Assembly: GCF_004745945.1 (NCBI RefSeq)
Contig: NZ_SRLE01000001.1
Span: forward strand, 124,001-188,000
From: Mangrovimicrobium sediminis
Lineage (GTDB): Bacteria > Pseudomonadota > Gammaproteobacteria > Pseudomonadales > Halieaceae
Length of the DNA stretch: 64,000 nucleotides
Direction: 5' to 3'
Position numbers and translations under genes: made by a program. Below the pieces are notes generated by a model. The model saw only the letters and a program-made list of their open reading frames with translations. It searched no databases and was not told the DNA's origin. Below, in pieces: positions 1 through 8,760 of this stretch (its first letter is position 1; each line of letters opens with the position of its first letter).

Positions 1-228
1 GCCGAGGATGAACACGTAGTCGTCCGCCCGAAAATCGTCCAGGGTCGGCTCGAGGGTCGAGAACACTTCCTGGGTGTTGGGCTCGTTGGGTTCATTCGGC
101 TGGTTGGGTTCGTTCGGTTCGGGCGGGGGGGCTGTGGTCTGGGACGAGCCGCCACCACCGCCACCGCAGGCCGCCAGACCGACGGCAAGGCCGACCAGCA
201 TGACGACAGCCAAAAGCTGCGATCGCAT
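1..228 (-). CDS. Partial lipoprotein (N-terminal 76 residues)
   Basis: The reading frame starts at ATG 228-226 and runs off the left edge, so only the N-terminus is present. A GGAG Shine-Dalgarno lies about 8 bases before the start. The protein begins with a lipoprotein signal peptide (MRSQLLAVVMLVGLAVGLAAC) whose lipobox LAAC predicts lipidation of Cys21. A poly-glycine run and a Pro/Glu/Asn-rich linker built from repeats of the type EPN-E/Q-PN follow. The segment just before the edge (near DDFRADDYVFILG) looks like the start of a folded domain. Function cannot be assigned. Export and lipidation are well supported; the linker suggests a surface- or periplasm-exposed domain held away from the membrane. 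Confidence 0.8.
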   Translation of the reverse strand, partial: MRSQLLAVVMLVGLAVGLAACGGGGGGSSQTTAPPPEPNEPNQPNEPNEPNTQEVFSTLEPTLDDFRADDYVFILG

Positions 229-505
229 TTCGGATACTCCGGGAAAAGGGTTGGAGGGCATTGTGTTCCTTATTACCGACAGGGCCGCCGCGCGGAAGTT
301 CAGCTGTAACCCCGGAGGTGCACTGTGAAAAAATTACACCACCCCGGTAACAATTGCCAACTAGTTCACTGAAAGTAATTTGCAGTTAATCGTCGCCTAA
401 TGCAAGAAAAGGGTTTACACTGCGGCCTCGGGATCAGGATTTCTGTGCTGCGGCGTGCTCGCTGGCGGCGCCTGACCAGTGTTATCCAGCAGGAGGCAAG
501 CTCTC

Positions 506-1744
506 ATGGGGCGGTATCTCATTCAGTGCCTGGCAGTGGCAGCGGCAATCGGTGTTTGCAGCCAGGCGGTCAACGCGCAGGCCGTGATCCGCGGCACCAG
601 CACCTCGCTGGTCGGTGCCAGCGAACGCATCATTTCCTATCGCAATCAGGAACACATGTGGCAGACCAGTGATGGCGCGCAACATATCATCATCAACCTG
701 GGCGAAGATTCCCCCTCCGGCGACCTGGCCATGTACACCAAGTCCGGCGCCGGTGACTGGACCGCGGGCATCAAGCTCGCCGCCACCGACAAGGCCTCCA
801 CCATGGACGGCGTTCTGTCCGGCAACAGCCTGCACCTGTGCTACGGCCTGGCCTCCGGCGCTGTGCACTACGCGCGTCTGGACTACAACAGCACCACCCA
901 TACCTGGTCGCAGGGTCTGAACACCGAAGTGGATTCGGCCTCGGACTCAACCCCCTTCACCCCGTCGATCGGGCTGGACGGTGCCGGCCGCACCTGGTGC
1001 GCCTACTCCGACCAGGACGCGGCAACCCTGCGCATCCGCATCAAGCTGAAGTACAGCACGGACGGCGGCATGCTCTGGTCGGACTCCAACGCGCTGTTCG
1101 CCAGCGACAACCTGTTCCCGTCCAAGGCGGCCAAGCTGGTCCCCACCACTGACGGCATGGGCATGGTATTTACCGACGCCACGCAGGTCGCTGGCGAGAA
1201 GATCATCAGCGCCTACTGGGCTTTCCTGCCCAACACCGCGCTGCCCACGGACCGCTGGGACAACGAGCTGATCTGGACCTACCCCGCATCCAGCTCCCGC
1301 GACTCCGACCCCTACGGCACCCACTACTCCGTGGTCAGCGACGGCGCCGGCAACGTGCACGTGCTGTACACCGACCAACTGGCACTGCAGATGCGCAGCC
1401 GCGACGCGGTCAGTGGCACCTGGGGCGCTGCCAATAACCTGGCTGGCCCGGCCAGCACCGCCTACATGCAGGTTGCCGTGGACACCGACGACGGCGAACT
1501 GTACGTCCTGTACAACTGGTACCAGCAGCTGCGGGTCCTGGTGAGCAGCGACGGCGGCCAGAGCTTCAGCGATGTGGCCCTGCTGTACCGCCCGTCATTT
1601 GGTTTCCTCGATGCCTCGCACCCGCGGGTGGAGACGCCCTCCTACTTCACCTCGCCGATGCACGTGCTGAACCAGGTGAAACTGACTACCCAGGGCGGCG
1701 AACAGGAAATGCTGATGCAGCATCTGGTACCCACGGCGCCCTGA
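506..1744 (+). CDS. Secreted Asp-box (BNR/sialidase-fold) beta-propeller protein
   Basis: The protein has 412 residues. ATG 506 is chosen because a strong AGGAGG lies 9 bases upstream and a clean signal peptide follows (hydrophobic core, cleavage near VNAQA at about residue 26). Asp-box turns are visible, for example STDGGMLW near residue 190 and SSDGGQSF near residue 355, alternating with W/Y-rich strands. This is the pattern of BNR or sialidase-type six-bladed propellers. No sialidase arginine triad or FRIP motif is obvious, so enzymatic activity is not claimed. It may bind glycans. It is the first of four consecutive plus-strand exported proteins and ends at a strong terminator, so it is probably its own transcription unit. 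Confidence 0.75.
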   Translation: MGRYLIQCLAVAAAIGVCSQAVNAQAVIRGTSTSLVGASERIISYRNQEHMWQTSDGAQHIIINLGEDSPSGDLAMYTKSGAGDWTAGIKLAATDKASTMDGVLSGNSLHLCYGLASGAVHYARLDYNSTTHTWSQGLNTEVDSASDSTPFTPSIGLDGAGRTWCAYSDQDAATLRIRIKLKYSTDGGMLWSDSNALFASDNLFPSKAAKLVPTTDGMGMVFTDATQVAGEKIISAYWAFLPNTALPTDRWDNELIWTYPASSSRDSDPYGTHYSVVSDGAGNVHVLYTDQLALQMRSRDAVSGTWGAANNLAGPASTAYMQVAVDTDDGELYVLYNWYQQLRVLVSSDGGQSFSDVALLYRPSFGFLDASHPRVETPSYFTSPMHVLNQVKLTTQGGEQEMLMQHLVPTAP

Positions 1745-1767
1745 GCCGCCACCACCGGACCCACGAA

Positions 1768-1796
1768 AGGCCCCGCACACGCGGGGCCTTTTTTTT
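1768..1796 (+). terminator. Rho-independent terminator after the Asp-box protein
   Basis: A 9-bp perfect stem (AGGCCCCGC / GCGGGGCCT) with an ACAC loop is followed by a run of T. It lies 24 bp after the stop codon of the Asp-box propeller gene. Confidence 0.9.
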
Positions 1797-1830
1797 GACC
1801 TCACAAGCTGGGAGGCTCGGCTGGTCTGGT

Positions 1831-1875
1831 CCGGTCCGGTCCGGTCCGGTCCGGTGTCAGAGTCGCGACTCTGAC
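1831..1875. repeat. CCGGT pentanucleotide array joined to a 20-bp perfect palindrome
   Basis: Five CCGGT units (1831-1855) directly abut a perfect 20-bp palindrome at 1856-1875 (GTCAGAGTCG and its reverse complement), followed by CCCC. The GTCAGAG...CTCTGACCCC core recurs in the inverted repeat at 60028-60145. This suggests a dispersed REP-like family with GGGGTCAGAG ends. The family assignment is an inference from the two copies in this window. Confidence 0.6.
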
Positions 1876-2020
1876 CCCTCGTTGGACACTCGGTTACCGC
1901 GCAACGGCACACCCACCAAGAAATAACCTCTAGCTATTACATGACATAGCCAAATGTCACTGGGTTATCTCACGCCCGCGCTGGATACTTGCACCCAGCA
2001 GCAATCACGGGTAATCCAGA

Positions 2021-3967
2021 ATGTCTCTCCGCTCTTCCTTCCCTGCCGGCGCACTGCGCACCGCTCGCACCCTCTCTCCGCTCATCGCCGGCCTCGGCCT
2101 CGCCCTGGGCAGCCTGGGCGCCGGTGCGGCACAACTCGCCGTGGAACTGGGACACGGTAGCGGTAACTACGCCGCGGGTGAAACCGTCTACATTGCGGCC
2201 AACACCTCCGACCTGCTCACAGAGGACGACGCCGCCCGGCCAGAAATGCCGGCCAACGGCATGCAGCGTATCTTCGCCGGCTGGACCGGCGACGCCGAGT
2301 TCCTGGACGACCCGCTATCGCCACGCACCAGCATCCTGATGCCCGACCACCCGGTATCGGTCAGCGCCACCTACAAGGACGTCTCGCCGTGGATTACCCC
2401 CTCGGTCCTGACCTATTTCCCGCCCGAGCACCACAGCGTGATCTTCTTCTTCCACGGCATCGAGAGCTGCTCCTGGTGCCTGGCGCGGCGGCCGACCGCC
2501 GAGGTGTTTATCGAGGAAGCGGTTTCCCGCGGCTTTGGCGTTATCGTCCCGGAAAAATTCGACCCGCTGGATGACACCTGGGACAGTGAACTGGAGCCGT
2601 CCGCCAACTTCGACATGCAGCGCATGAGCGCACTGCGCCACGACCTGGTCGCGCGCGGCGTGATCCACGCGGACGAACCGGTGCACCTGGTCGGCGTTTC
2701 CGCCGGCGGCTACTTCGCCTCCCTGTTCGACGAGAGCGCACAGGCCGAGCTGGATTTCCCGGTGACTACCATGACCCTCATGCTGTCGCCCGGCTACTAC
2801 CCGAAAATGACCGAGACCCGCGTACCGACCCTGCTGGCCCAGGCGCGCAACGACAGCCTGAGCACCCTGGAGATGGGTGTCACCGCACACAACCTGCTGC
2901 TGCAACGCGGTGTCGCTGCGCAGATGGTGGTGGGCAGGGCAATGCCCGTGTACCCGGAATACTTCGCCGCAGTCGACGGCGTCACTGCCACTGCCTCGCG
3001 CGAAATCGTCGCCGCCCTCGACGCCGGCGGCTTCCTCGACAGCGCGGGCTTCCTGCGCGACAACCCGCGCACGTCCGGCTGGGAGCAGGTATTGCCGCCC
3101 ATCGAGGACCTGGCGCAGACCATCAGCGACATCCGCAGCATGATGTTCCAGGCCTACGCGGAACACAGCATCATGGACGGCTTCGCCCACCGCGTCTTCG
3201 AGTTTATCGAGCAACCCGTGGCCCGGGTCGACTACGCCCCGCGCGTGATCGGCTTCGAACCGGCCACCGGCACCGAGGGCACACCGGTCACCATCCACGG
3301 CGAATTCTTCGTCGATGTGCAGGCCGTGGAGTTCAACGGCCAGCCCACGACTTTCGTACAGCTGACTGGCGACCAACTGGTTGCCTACGTGCCCCAGGGC
3401 GTCAGCGCCGGACCGATTTCCGTCACCAACTCCGCCGGCGACGGCGTGAGCACGGGCAATTTCGGCGTCCTCGCCGCCGAGGTGGACAGCATGGAACCGG
3501 CTTCCGGGCGCGAGAGCACCGTGGTGGTCATCTCCGGCAGCGGCCTCGTGGATGTCACCGGGGTGACCTTCAACGGCCTGGCCGCGAGCTTCACCGAGAT
3601 TTCCGCCGGCAAACTCACGGCATCCGTGCCCAAGGGCGCGACCGACGGCCCGGTGCTGGTGAACACCGCGAGCACCGGCGGCATCTACGCCGGCGAGTTC
3701 GATGTCCTGCCGCCGCCCAGCGTGAGCGGCCTGAGCACGGACCGGGCAATGATCGGCGACCTGGTGAGCATCTACGGGGATAGCCTGGGCGATACCACAG
3801 ACGTTCTGCTCAACGGCTCAATCAATGCGCCGTTCACCGTGATCTCTGACTCCGAGGTGGTGTTCGAAGTACCGGCGAATGCCCAGAAAATCAGCGGTAT
3901 CCGCGTGTTCACGCCCTACGGTTCAATCAGCGCCGGCAGCATCTACTGCAAGAACTGCTCGCGCTGA
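2021..3967 (+). CDS. Secreted alpha/beta hydrolase with InlB-like and TIG domains
   Basis: The protein has 648 residues with an N-terminal signal peptide (hydrophobic core about residues 18-36). Residues 40-115 resemble a divergent InlB B-repeat: a GSGxYxxGxxV strand and a later FAGWTGD. An alpha/beta-hydrolase core follows from about residue 130. It has an HG oxyanion element (FFFHGIE), a nucleophile elbow GVSAGG near residue 228, a possible acid in ARNDS and a histidine candidate in the EHSIMDGFAH stretch. The last 240 residues contain three IPT/TIG immunoglobulin-like repeats (FxPxxGxxxTxVxIxG with an FNG motif). This domain order suggests a secreted lipase or esterase held at a surface or polymer. 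The substrate is unknown. The Shine-Dalgarno is weak, so the start rests on the signal peptide. Confidence 0.75.
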   Translation: MSLRSSFPAGALRTARTLSPLIAGLGLALGSLGAGAAQLAVELGHGSGNYAAGETVYIAANTSDLLTEDDAARPEMPANGMQRIFAGWTGDAEFLDDPLSPRTSILMPDHPVSVSATYKDVSPWITPSVLTYFPPEHHSVIFFFHGIESCSWCLARRPTAEVFIEEAVSRGFGVIVPEKFDPLDDTWDSELEPSANFDMQRMSALRHDLVARGVIHADEPVHLVGVSAGGYFASLFDESAQAELDFPVTTMTLMLSPGYYPKMTETRVPTLLAQARNDSLSTLEMGVTAHNLLLQRGVAAQMVVGRAMPVYPEYFAAVDGVTATASREIVAALDAGGFLDSAGFLRDNPRTSGWEQVLPPIEDLAQTISDIRSMMFQAYAEHSIMDGFAHRVFEFIEQPVARVDYAPRVIGFEPATGTEGTPVTIHGEFFVDVQAVEFNGQPTTFVQLTGDQLVAYVPQGVSAGPISVTNSAGDGVSTGNFGVLAAEVDSMEPASGRESTVVVISGSGLVDVTGVTFNGLAASFTEISAGKLTASVPKGATDGPVLVNTASTGGIYAGEFDVLPPPSVSGLSTDRAMIGDLVSIYGDSLGDTTDVLLNGSINAPFTVISDSEVVFEVPANAQKISGIRVFTPYGSISAGSIYCKNCSR

Positions 3968-3997
3968 ATCGGGCGCAGCGCGCCTGACTCCCCCGTC

Positions 3998-4023
3998 CCC
4001 CGGTGGTCCCCCGACCACTGGGG
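3998..4023 (+). terminator. Hairpin after the TIG hydrolase, weak terminator candidate
   Basis: An 11-bp stem with one G-T wobble (CCCCGGTGGTC / GACCACTGGGG) encloses four C residues. There is no clean T-run, only scattered T after it. It may be a weak terminator or an mRNA-stabilising hairpin between the TIG hydrolase and the Calx-beta gene. Confidence 0.35.
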
Positions 4024-4167
4024 TGTCACTATTTTGCACTGCAACTGTCTTGCATATTCTCCCGGTTATGCCAGAATCATGAACATCAACTTTGTACCTA
4101 GGGATGGGCTGCAGTGGTGTTCACTTTTCAAGCAATCGACCGGAGCATACCGGTCAGTGGAGCGTTG

Positions 4168-5955
4168 GTGCGTCGTATACTGCCTTTGTATCTCGGCGCA
4201 CTGGCAGTCACAGTGCAGGCCCAGACCGTCGATGTCAGTATCGGCAACAAGGTCGCCGGTGAGGCCGATGGTTTCGCGGTCGTAGAGGTCAGCCTGAGCG
4301 CGGCGAGCAGCGAGGCGATCTCCGTCGACTGGCAGACCAGCGACAGGCAGGCGGTGAGTCCGGCGGACTACGCCGGCGGCAGCGGCACCCTGGTGATCCC
4401 CGCGGGTGAAACCAGCGGCTCCATCAGCATCGCGCTGGTGGACGACAACCTCGATGAGCCCTCCGAAAAATTCTTTGTCGATCTCGACAACCTGCAGGGG
4501 CCGGCGAGTTTCAGCGACAGCCGCGCCCGGGTGACCATCTCCGACAACGACGACGACGCCCTGTCCTGGGATAGCATCGCCACCGGCTTCCAGTCCCTGC
4601 TGGCACTGGATAGCGGACGCTACGTGGTGCAGGAAGGCAGCTGGCTGTTCCACCAGATCGACGAGTGCTTCACCAGCGGCAAGAACTGCCTCGGCAACAA
4701 CCCGAGCAGCCAGTACGGCTACGCCCGCTTCCCAAACCGCGAGTGGGAGTGGCGGCGCAGCATCGGCGGTGTCCCCGGCTACATGGTGGGCAACGACGAA
4801 GCAGTCGTGCTGATCCTGCAGACGCCGCCGACCTCGCACTACTTCGGCCTGACGCCGAACGTGCATTCGCGCTACTCGCCCACCCCGGGCAACGACTCCC
4901 TGCGCTCGCGCATCGCCATCGGCGGCAGCTATGCCGACTCGCTCAACCAGTTGGCCCTGGGCGCGGCCCCGGTGGAAGGTGCATCGCCCTACCCCTTCGA
5001 TCGCACCACGGCGGTGATCTTCTCGCCCAACCAGATGGTGTCCGATGAACTTACCCAGCAACTGACCGCTGCCGGCCTGCCGGCCGAGGCGATCAACGTG
5101 ATCGGCATTCCCGTGGGTGCCGTCGAAGTACCGCTGTACACCGGCTATGCCAATGAGGCGGATGAGTTCTGCCTGCTGATGCGCGTGAGCATCCCCGACG
5201 ACCAGCAGGCCCTGACCGACTGGGCACAGCAGCTGCCGATTGCCAGCTACCGCGTGGCGATCAACGGCGCGGACTTCGTACCTTTCGCCTACGTCCCCTA
5301 CAAGGAGCGCTTTACCGGCCGCTCGGAGTACGATTTGCTGCCGGGCATCGAAGCGCGCCGCGACGCGTTGGTCGAAGCGATCAAGCTGCGGCACGCCGGC
5401 GCCTCGCCACTGGAGTATCGCCGCATCGAAGCCAGCCCGCGCACCGGCCTGGACTGCATCAACGACGAGATCAGTTGCGGCTTCGACAACCAGGACGCGC
5501 TCTACGAGCGGCGCATGGATTTCCCGCGCCGCTATACCATGACCAGCGATCCGGAGAATTTCTGGTACTTCGTCGGCGTCAACCACCGCCGCACCGGCAA
5601 GGCGCTGTACACCAATCACTCGGTATATATCGATGAAAACTCCGCCGGCGTCGCAGGCATCACCGATTTCCGCGCCGCGGGCAGCGCCGCTTACTACGCC
5701 GCCGCCTTTGCCGACGGTCTCGCTATCGGCGATTTCGAAGACCTCTACGTGCTGAAGATGGCGCGCCAGTGCGAGAGCGAGGAACTGGACCTCGGATACT
5801 GTGTCGAAGTACCTTATCCAACGGGGGAAAATCCGGTAGGGGCGACCGACACTGACGCCCTGTACACGCTCACCAGACTTTACCTGGATTCGGAATCCAA
5901 GGTCGGTCCCGACCTTGCCGAGGTCGTGACTCCGGTTTTCCTGATGTACGAATAA
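4168..5955 (+). CDS. Secreted Calx-beta domain protein of unknown function
   Basis: From GTG 4168 the protein has 595 residues. This start is preferred because GTGGAG lies 5 bases upstream and it gives a compact signal peptide (MRRILPLYLGALAVTVQA). An upstream GTG at 4114 in the same frame would add 18 residues. The first 100 mature residues form a Calx-beta repeat: VSLSAASSEAISVDWQT, then DYAGGSGTLVIPAG, then DDNLDEPSEKF and VTISDNDDD. These are calcium-binding extracellular motifs. The remaining 450 residues match no family I recognise. They hold a few cysteines, possibly disulfide-bonded (for example near CFTSGKNC and CINDEISC), and aromatic-rich segments. It is probably an extracellular or surface protein co-located with the neighbouring secreted hydrolases. 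Confidence 0.7.
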   Translation: MRRILPLYLGALAVTVQAQTVDVSIGNKVAGEADGFAVVEVSLSAASSEAISVDWQTSDRQAVSPADYAGGSGTLVIPAGETSGSISIALVDDNLDEPSEKFFVDLDNLQGPASFSDSRARVTISDNDDDALSWDSIATGFQSLLALDSGRYVVQEGSWLFHQIDECFTSGKNCLGNNPSSQYGYARFPNREWEWRRSIGGVPGYMVGNDEAVVLILQTPPTSHYFGLTPNVHSRYSPTPGNDSLRSRIAIGGSYADSLNQLALGAAPVEGASPYPFDRTTAVIFSPNQMVSDELTQQLTAAGLPAEAINVIGIPVGAVEVPLYTGYANEADEFCLLMRVSIPDDQQALTDWAQQLPIASYRVAINGADFVPFAYVPYKERFTGRSEYDLLPGIEARRDALVEAIKLRHAGASPLEYRRIEASPRTGLDCINDEISCGFDNQDALYERRMDFPRRYTMTSDPENFWYFVGVNHRRTGKALYTNHSVYIDENSAGVAGITDFRAAGSAAYYAAAFADGLAIGDFEDLYVLKMARQCESEELDLGYCVEVPYPTGENPVGATDTDALYTLTRLYLDSESKVGPDLAEVVTPVFLMYE

Positions 5956-5972
5956 CCGATACCTGTCCAGCG

Positions 5973-5992
5973 CCGGGAGCGTATGCTCCCGG
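5973..5992. other. Perfect 8-bp hairpin between Calx-beta and lipoprotein hydrolase genes
   Basis: CCGGGAGC and GCTCCCGG flank a GTAT tetraloop. No T-run follows, so it is not a classical terminator. It sits 18 bp after one stop codon and 38 bp before the next start, where it could stabilise or process a shared transcript. Confidence 0.4.
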
Positions 5993-6030
5993 GTAGCGGA
6001 TCGGTCGGTCCGCGTCCTGGAGAGGTATCA

Positions 6031-7101
6031 ATGACCCGGCTCAAGCTTGTTTTCTCGATTTTCGTTGTAGCAACACTCAGCGGCTGCGCTTCCAGCGTGG
6101 ACGCCGCCCTGTTCAAGGACGCGGAAAAGCTCTCATCGCAGTGCAGCAATCGCCTGGACGCGCCGCGCAGCGGCTACGGTGCGTTTGGCGACACAAAGTA
6201 CGACGTGAAGTCGCTGCGCAACGCGCACTGGCGACGCAAGGACATACAAGTCTTTCTGCCAGCGGGCAAACAGGCTAAAGCACCGGTTATCTTCTTTTCC
6301 CATGCCTTCGGCGCCTACGACTGGAAGGACACCTACCCCGACCTGATGCGCAATCTGGCCAGTCGCGGCAACATCGTGGTGTTCGTGCCCTACCGCGCTT
6401 TCGGCGCGTCCAATGAAAAACGCTACGAAACCCTGTGGGACGGATTCACCCGCGCAGTGGACGAATACGGTTCTCGCATGGACCTCAGCCGCGTGGCCTT
6501 TGTCGGCCATTCCTACGGCGGCGGCGCCACGCCGTACATGGCCTACAAGGGGCTGGTGGAAAAAGGCTGGGGCAGCGCGGGTTCGTACATCTTCATCATG
6601 GCGCCGTGGTACAGCTTCGATATCACGCAGAAAATGCTGTCCTCCTACCCGCGCGATACGCACCTGGTCATGCAGGTCTACGACGAGGACGACGTCAATG
6701 ATCACCGCATGGCCATCGACCTGTACAACTCGATCGAACTGCCGGCATCCAACAAGACCTTCCTCGAAGTGCGCTCGCAATCGCGCAACGGCTGCGCGAT
6801 CACTGCCAGCCACGACACGCCGGCGCGCAATCCTTCGCTGTTCCTCAAGGCATACGGCGTGTTCCGTCCGCTGGACGCGATGAACGATGCCGTATTCCAC
6901 GGCAACAAGAGCGCGCTGGATATCGTGTACGGCAACGGCAACTCGGGACAGATCGAGATGGGCGACTGGGACGACAAGCAACCCTTCGCGCCCATGCTGC
7001 GCAAGGAATCACCCAGGGCCGATGTGCCCCAGGACAAGTTCCGCTTCTCCTGGGACGATCGCCGGCAGAATCCGCGGGTGGGTGTCGGCGAGCCCGAGTG
7101 A
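6031..7101 (+). CDS. Lipoprotein alpha/beta hydrolase (dienelactone hydrolase/chlorophyllase-like)
   Basis: The protein has 356 residues from ATG 6031, which has GGAGAGG 6 bases upstream. An in-frame start at 5983 is rejected because it would bury the signal peptide. The N-terminus is a lipoprotein signal (MTRLKLVFSIFVVATLSGC) with lipobox LSGC. The core shows the strand and oxyanion region VIFFSHAFG, the nucleophile elbow GHSYGGG near residue 160, an acid candidate in the DEDDVNDH stretch near residue 226, and a histidine in TASHDTP near residue 263. This order fits serine hydrolases of the dienelactone hydrolase or chlorophyllase kind. It is likely membrane-anchored in the periplasm or outer membrane. 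The substrate is unknown. Confidence 0.75.
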   Translation: MTRLKLVFSIFVVATLSGCASSVDAALFKDAEKLSSQCSNRLDAPRSGYGAFGDTKYDVKSLRNAHWRRKDIQVFLPAGKQAKAPVIFFSHAFGAYDWKDTYPDLMRNLASRGNIVVFVPYRAFGASNEKRYETLWDGFTRAVDEYGSRMDLSRVAFVGHSYGGGATPYMAYKGLVEKGWGSAGSYIFIMAPWYSFDITQKMLSSYPRDTHLVMQVYDEDDVNDHRMAIDLYNSIELPASNKTFLEVRSQSRNGCAITASHDTPARNPSLFLKAYGVFRPLDAMNDAVFHGNKSALDIVYGNGNSGQIEMGDWDDKQPFAPMLRKESPRADVPQDKFRFSWDDRRQNPRVGVGEPE

Positions 7102-7157
7102 GGGCGTGACAGCGGGCACACTCTGGGCGGTTTTACCGCAGAAAACCTGCGCTTTGA

Positions 7158-7185
7158 TTGTAATTTAATGCTGTTCTTCTATACT
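7158..7185 (+). promoter_or_regulatory. Putative sigma-70 promoter for the propeller-sulfotransferase pair
   Basis: TTGTAA (7158-7163), 16 bp, then TATACT (7180-7185), in a locally AT-rich stretch of a 236-bp gap. Transcription would start near 7192, about 145 bases before the propeller gene. Confidence 0.5.
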
Positions 7186-7337
7186 GGATCGACCAAATCG
7201 TTCAGTCTGCCGGGGGGCAAGTTACGGGCTGGACACTACCACTGACCAGGGATTTTTACGCGCCGCCGCCGGGTTGCGTCGGCGTCAATCTCTCGGCTGA
7301 ACCAGTGCTGACAAGTTGCTGATAGGAACACTCCCTG

Positions 7338-8705
7338 ATGTCCGGTACACCACCACAATTGACGCGAGACAGCTTCCGGCTGCTGCCGCCGCCGCCTTTC
7401 AACCCCACCATCAGGATCAGCCAGTCGATGATCTGGTACCAGGACTGGTTGTACGTGGGCGGCGGGCGCGGCCCGCTGAAAACCGAGTCCCGCGGCAAGC
7501 AGGCACCGGCTGACGACAACGCCCTGGGCGCTGAAATCTGCCGCTATTCGCCCACCGAGAACCGCTGGGAGCGCGTGTACTCCAGCCCCGTGGTCGGTGA
7601 CGGCGAACCCGTCGCTCGCGACCGCAGTGTGCGCGCGCACGCGATCACCACCGACAAACAGGGCGTGGAAACCCTGTACTTCGGTATCGGTTCGCTGCAG
7701 GACCAGGTGATCATCGTCGCCACCGAGGATGGCAGCACCTTTCGCGAATGCGGCGAAGCCGGCCTGAACCAGCCGGACAGCGACATCGCCTCCATCCGCC
7801 GCCTGTGTGTCGTGGGCAACAAGGTCTTCACCTCGCCCGTCGGTAAAAACAAGGGCCGCGGTATGGCCGACGACAACGTCGCCGACGTGGTCGCTGTTTT
7901 CGAGAGCGATACCAGCCTGACCAAGCCATGGAAAATGGTCAGCGAACCCAACTTCGGCGACGAGCACAACGAGTCGATCAACGACCTGATCGAATTCAAC
8001 GGCCAGCTCTACGCGGCGACGCTCAACCGCCGCGGCGGTTTCCAGGTGTGGAAATCCTCGTCCAAGCGCACCAGCCAGGCGCGCTGGAAAAAAGTGATCG
8101 ACAATGGCGCCTATCGCTACGCCGCGAACCCCGTGCCGACCTGCATGCAGGTGTTCAATGGCGCCCTGTACATCGGCACCGGCGTGCAACGCCAGGGCAA
8201 ATGGGGCAACGACAAGTACGGCCCGATCGCTCCCGAACTGATTCGCGTCAACGACGACGACAGCTGGGATCTGATCTGCGGTGAGAGCCGCTGCACGCCG
8301 GACGGCCTGAAAACACCGCTCAGCGGCAAGGGCGCCGGTTTCGACCACCTGTTCACCCAGGCGTTCTGGACCATGACCGAGCATCACGGCCTGCTGTACA
8401 TCGGCACCAGCGACTGGCGTTTCTGGCCCAGCTACCTGCCGCGCGGCGCGCGCCACCAGCGCGAGGACCTCAGCCAGCAACGGGTCCAGTACCTGCGCCA
8501 GGAGACCAAGAAATTCTCCGGTCACTACGCCCTGTACTGCAGCGCAGACGGCGTAAACTGGGACACCGTCACGCAGACCGGTCTCGGCAACAACCCGGAC
8601 AACTATGCAATCCGCGGCCTGCTCTCGACGCCCGCCGGATTGATGGTAGTTCCGGCCAGCAGCGGCAAGACCTCTGCCGGCATTGAACTGTGGTGCGCGG
8701 ATTGA
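7338..8705 (+). CDS. Cluster beta-propeller protein 1 (kelch/Asp-box-like, function unknown)
   Basis: The protein has 455 residues and no signal peptide, so it is probably cytoplasmic. It belongs to a four-member paralogous family in this window (others at 9704, 14105 and 21501). Shared features are blades ending in LYxGT/LYVGG, turns of the form T/S-x-D-G-x-x-F/W followed by a Gly-rich loop, and a highly conserved block: DSWDLICGE near residue 305, then TPDG, PLSG, GFD and EHHGLLYIGTS. The C-terminus is a divergent form (IELWCAD) of the V-W-L-G ending seen in the other three. It is 55 bp upstream of a sulfotransferase on the same strand. The role is unknown; a scaffold or substrate-binding role in the lipid/sulfation system is inference. 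AGGAAC precedes the ATG. Confidence 0.7.
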   Translation: MSGTPPQLTRDSFRLLPPPPFNPTIRISQSMIWYQDWLYVGGGRGPLKTESRGKQAPADDNALGAEICRYSPTENRWERVYSSPVVGDGEPVARDRSVRAHAITTDKQGVETLYFGIGSLQDQVIIVATEDGSTFRECGEAGLNQPDSDIASIRRLCVVGNKVFTSPVGKNKGRGMADDNVADVVAVFESDTSLTKPWKMVSEPNFGDEHNESINDLIEFNGQLYAATLNRRGGFQVWKSSSKRTSQARWKKVIDNGAYRYAANPVPTCMQVFNGALYIGTGVQRQGKWGNDKYGPIAPELIRVNDDDSWDLICGESRCTPDGLKTPLSGKGAGFDHLFTQAFWTMTEHHGLLYIGTSDWRFWPSYLPRGARHQREDLSQQRVQYLRQETKKFSGHYALYCSADGVNWDTVTQTGLGNNPDNYAIRGLLSTPAGLMVVPASSGKTSAGIELWCAD

Positions 8706-8760
8706 CCCTGACTCCGCGCACAGAACTCGAAACTCCGCTAACCTTTTCGAGAATCCTACG

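Noticed and set aside
229-505. Short plus-strand open frames before the Asp-box propeller
   Set aside because: No Shine-Dalgarno or recognisable product; the region is the divergent intergenic space between the lipoprotein and propeller genes. A weak TTGCCA-16-TAATTT pair near 354-381 was too poor to list as a promoter.
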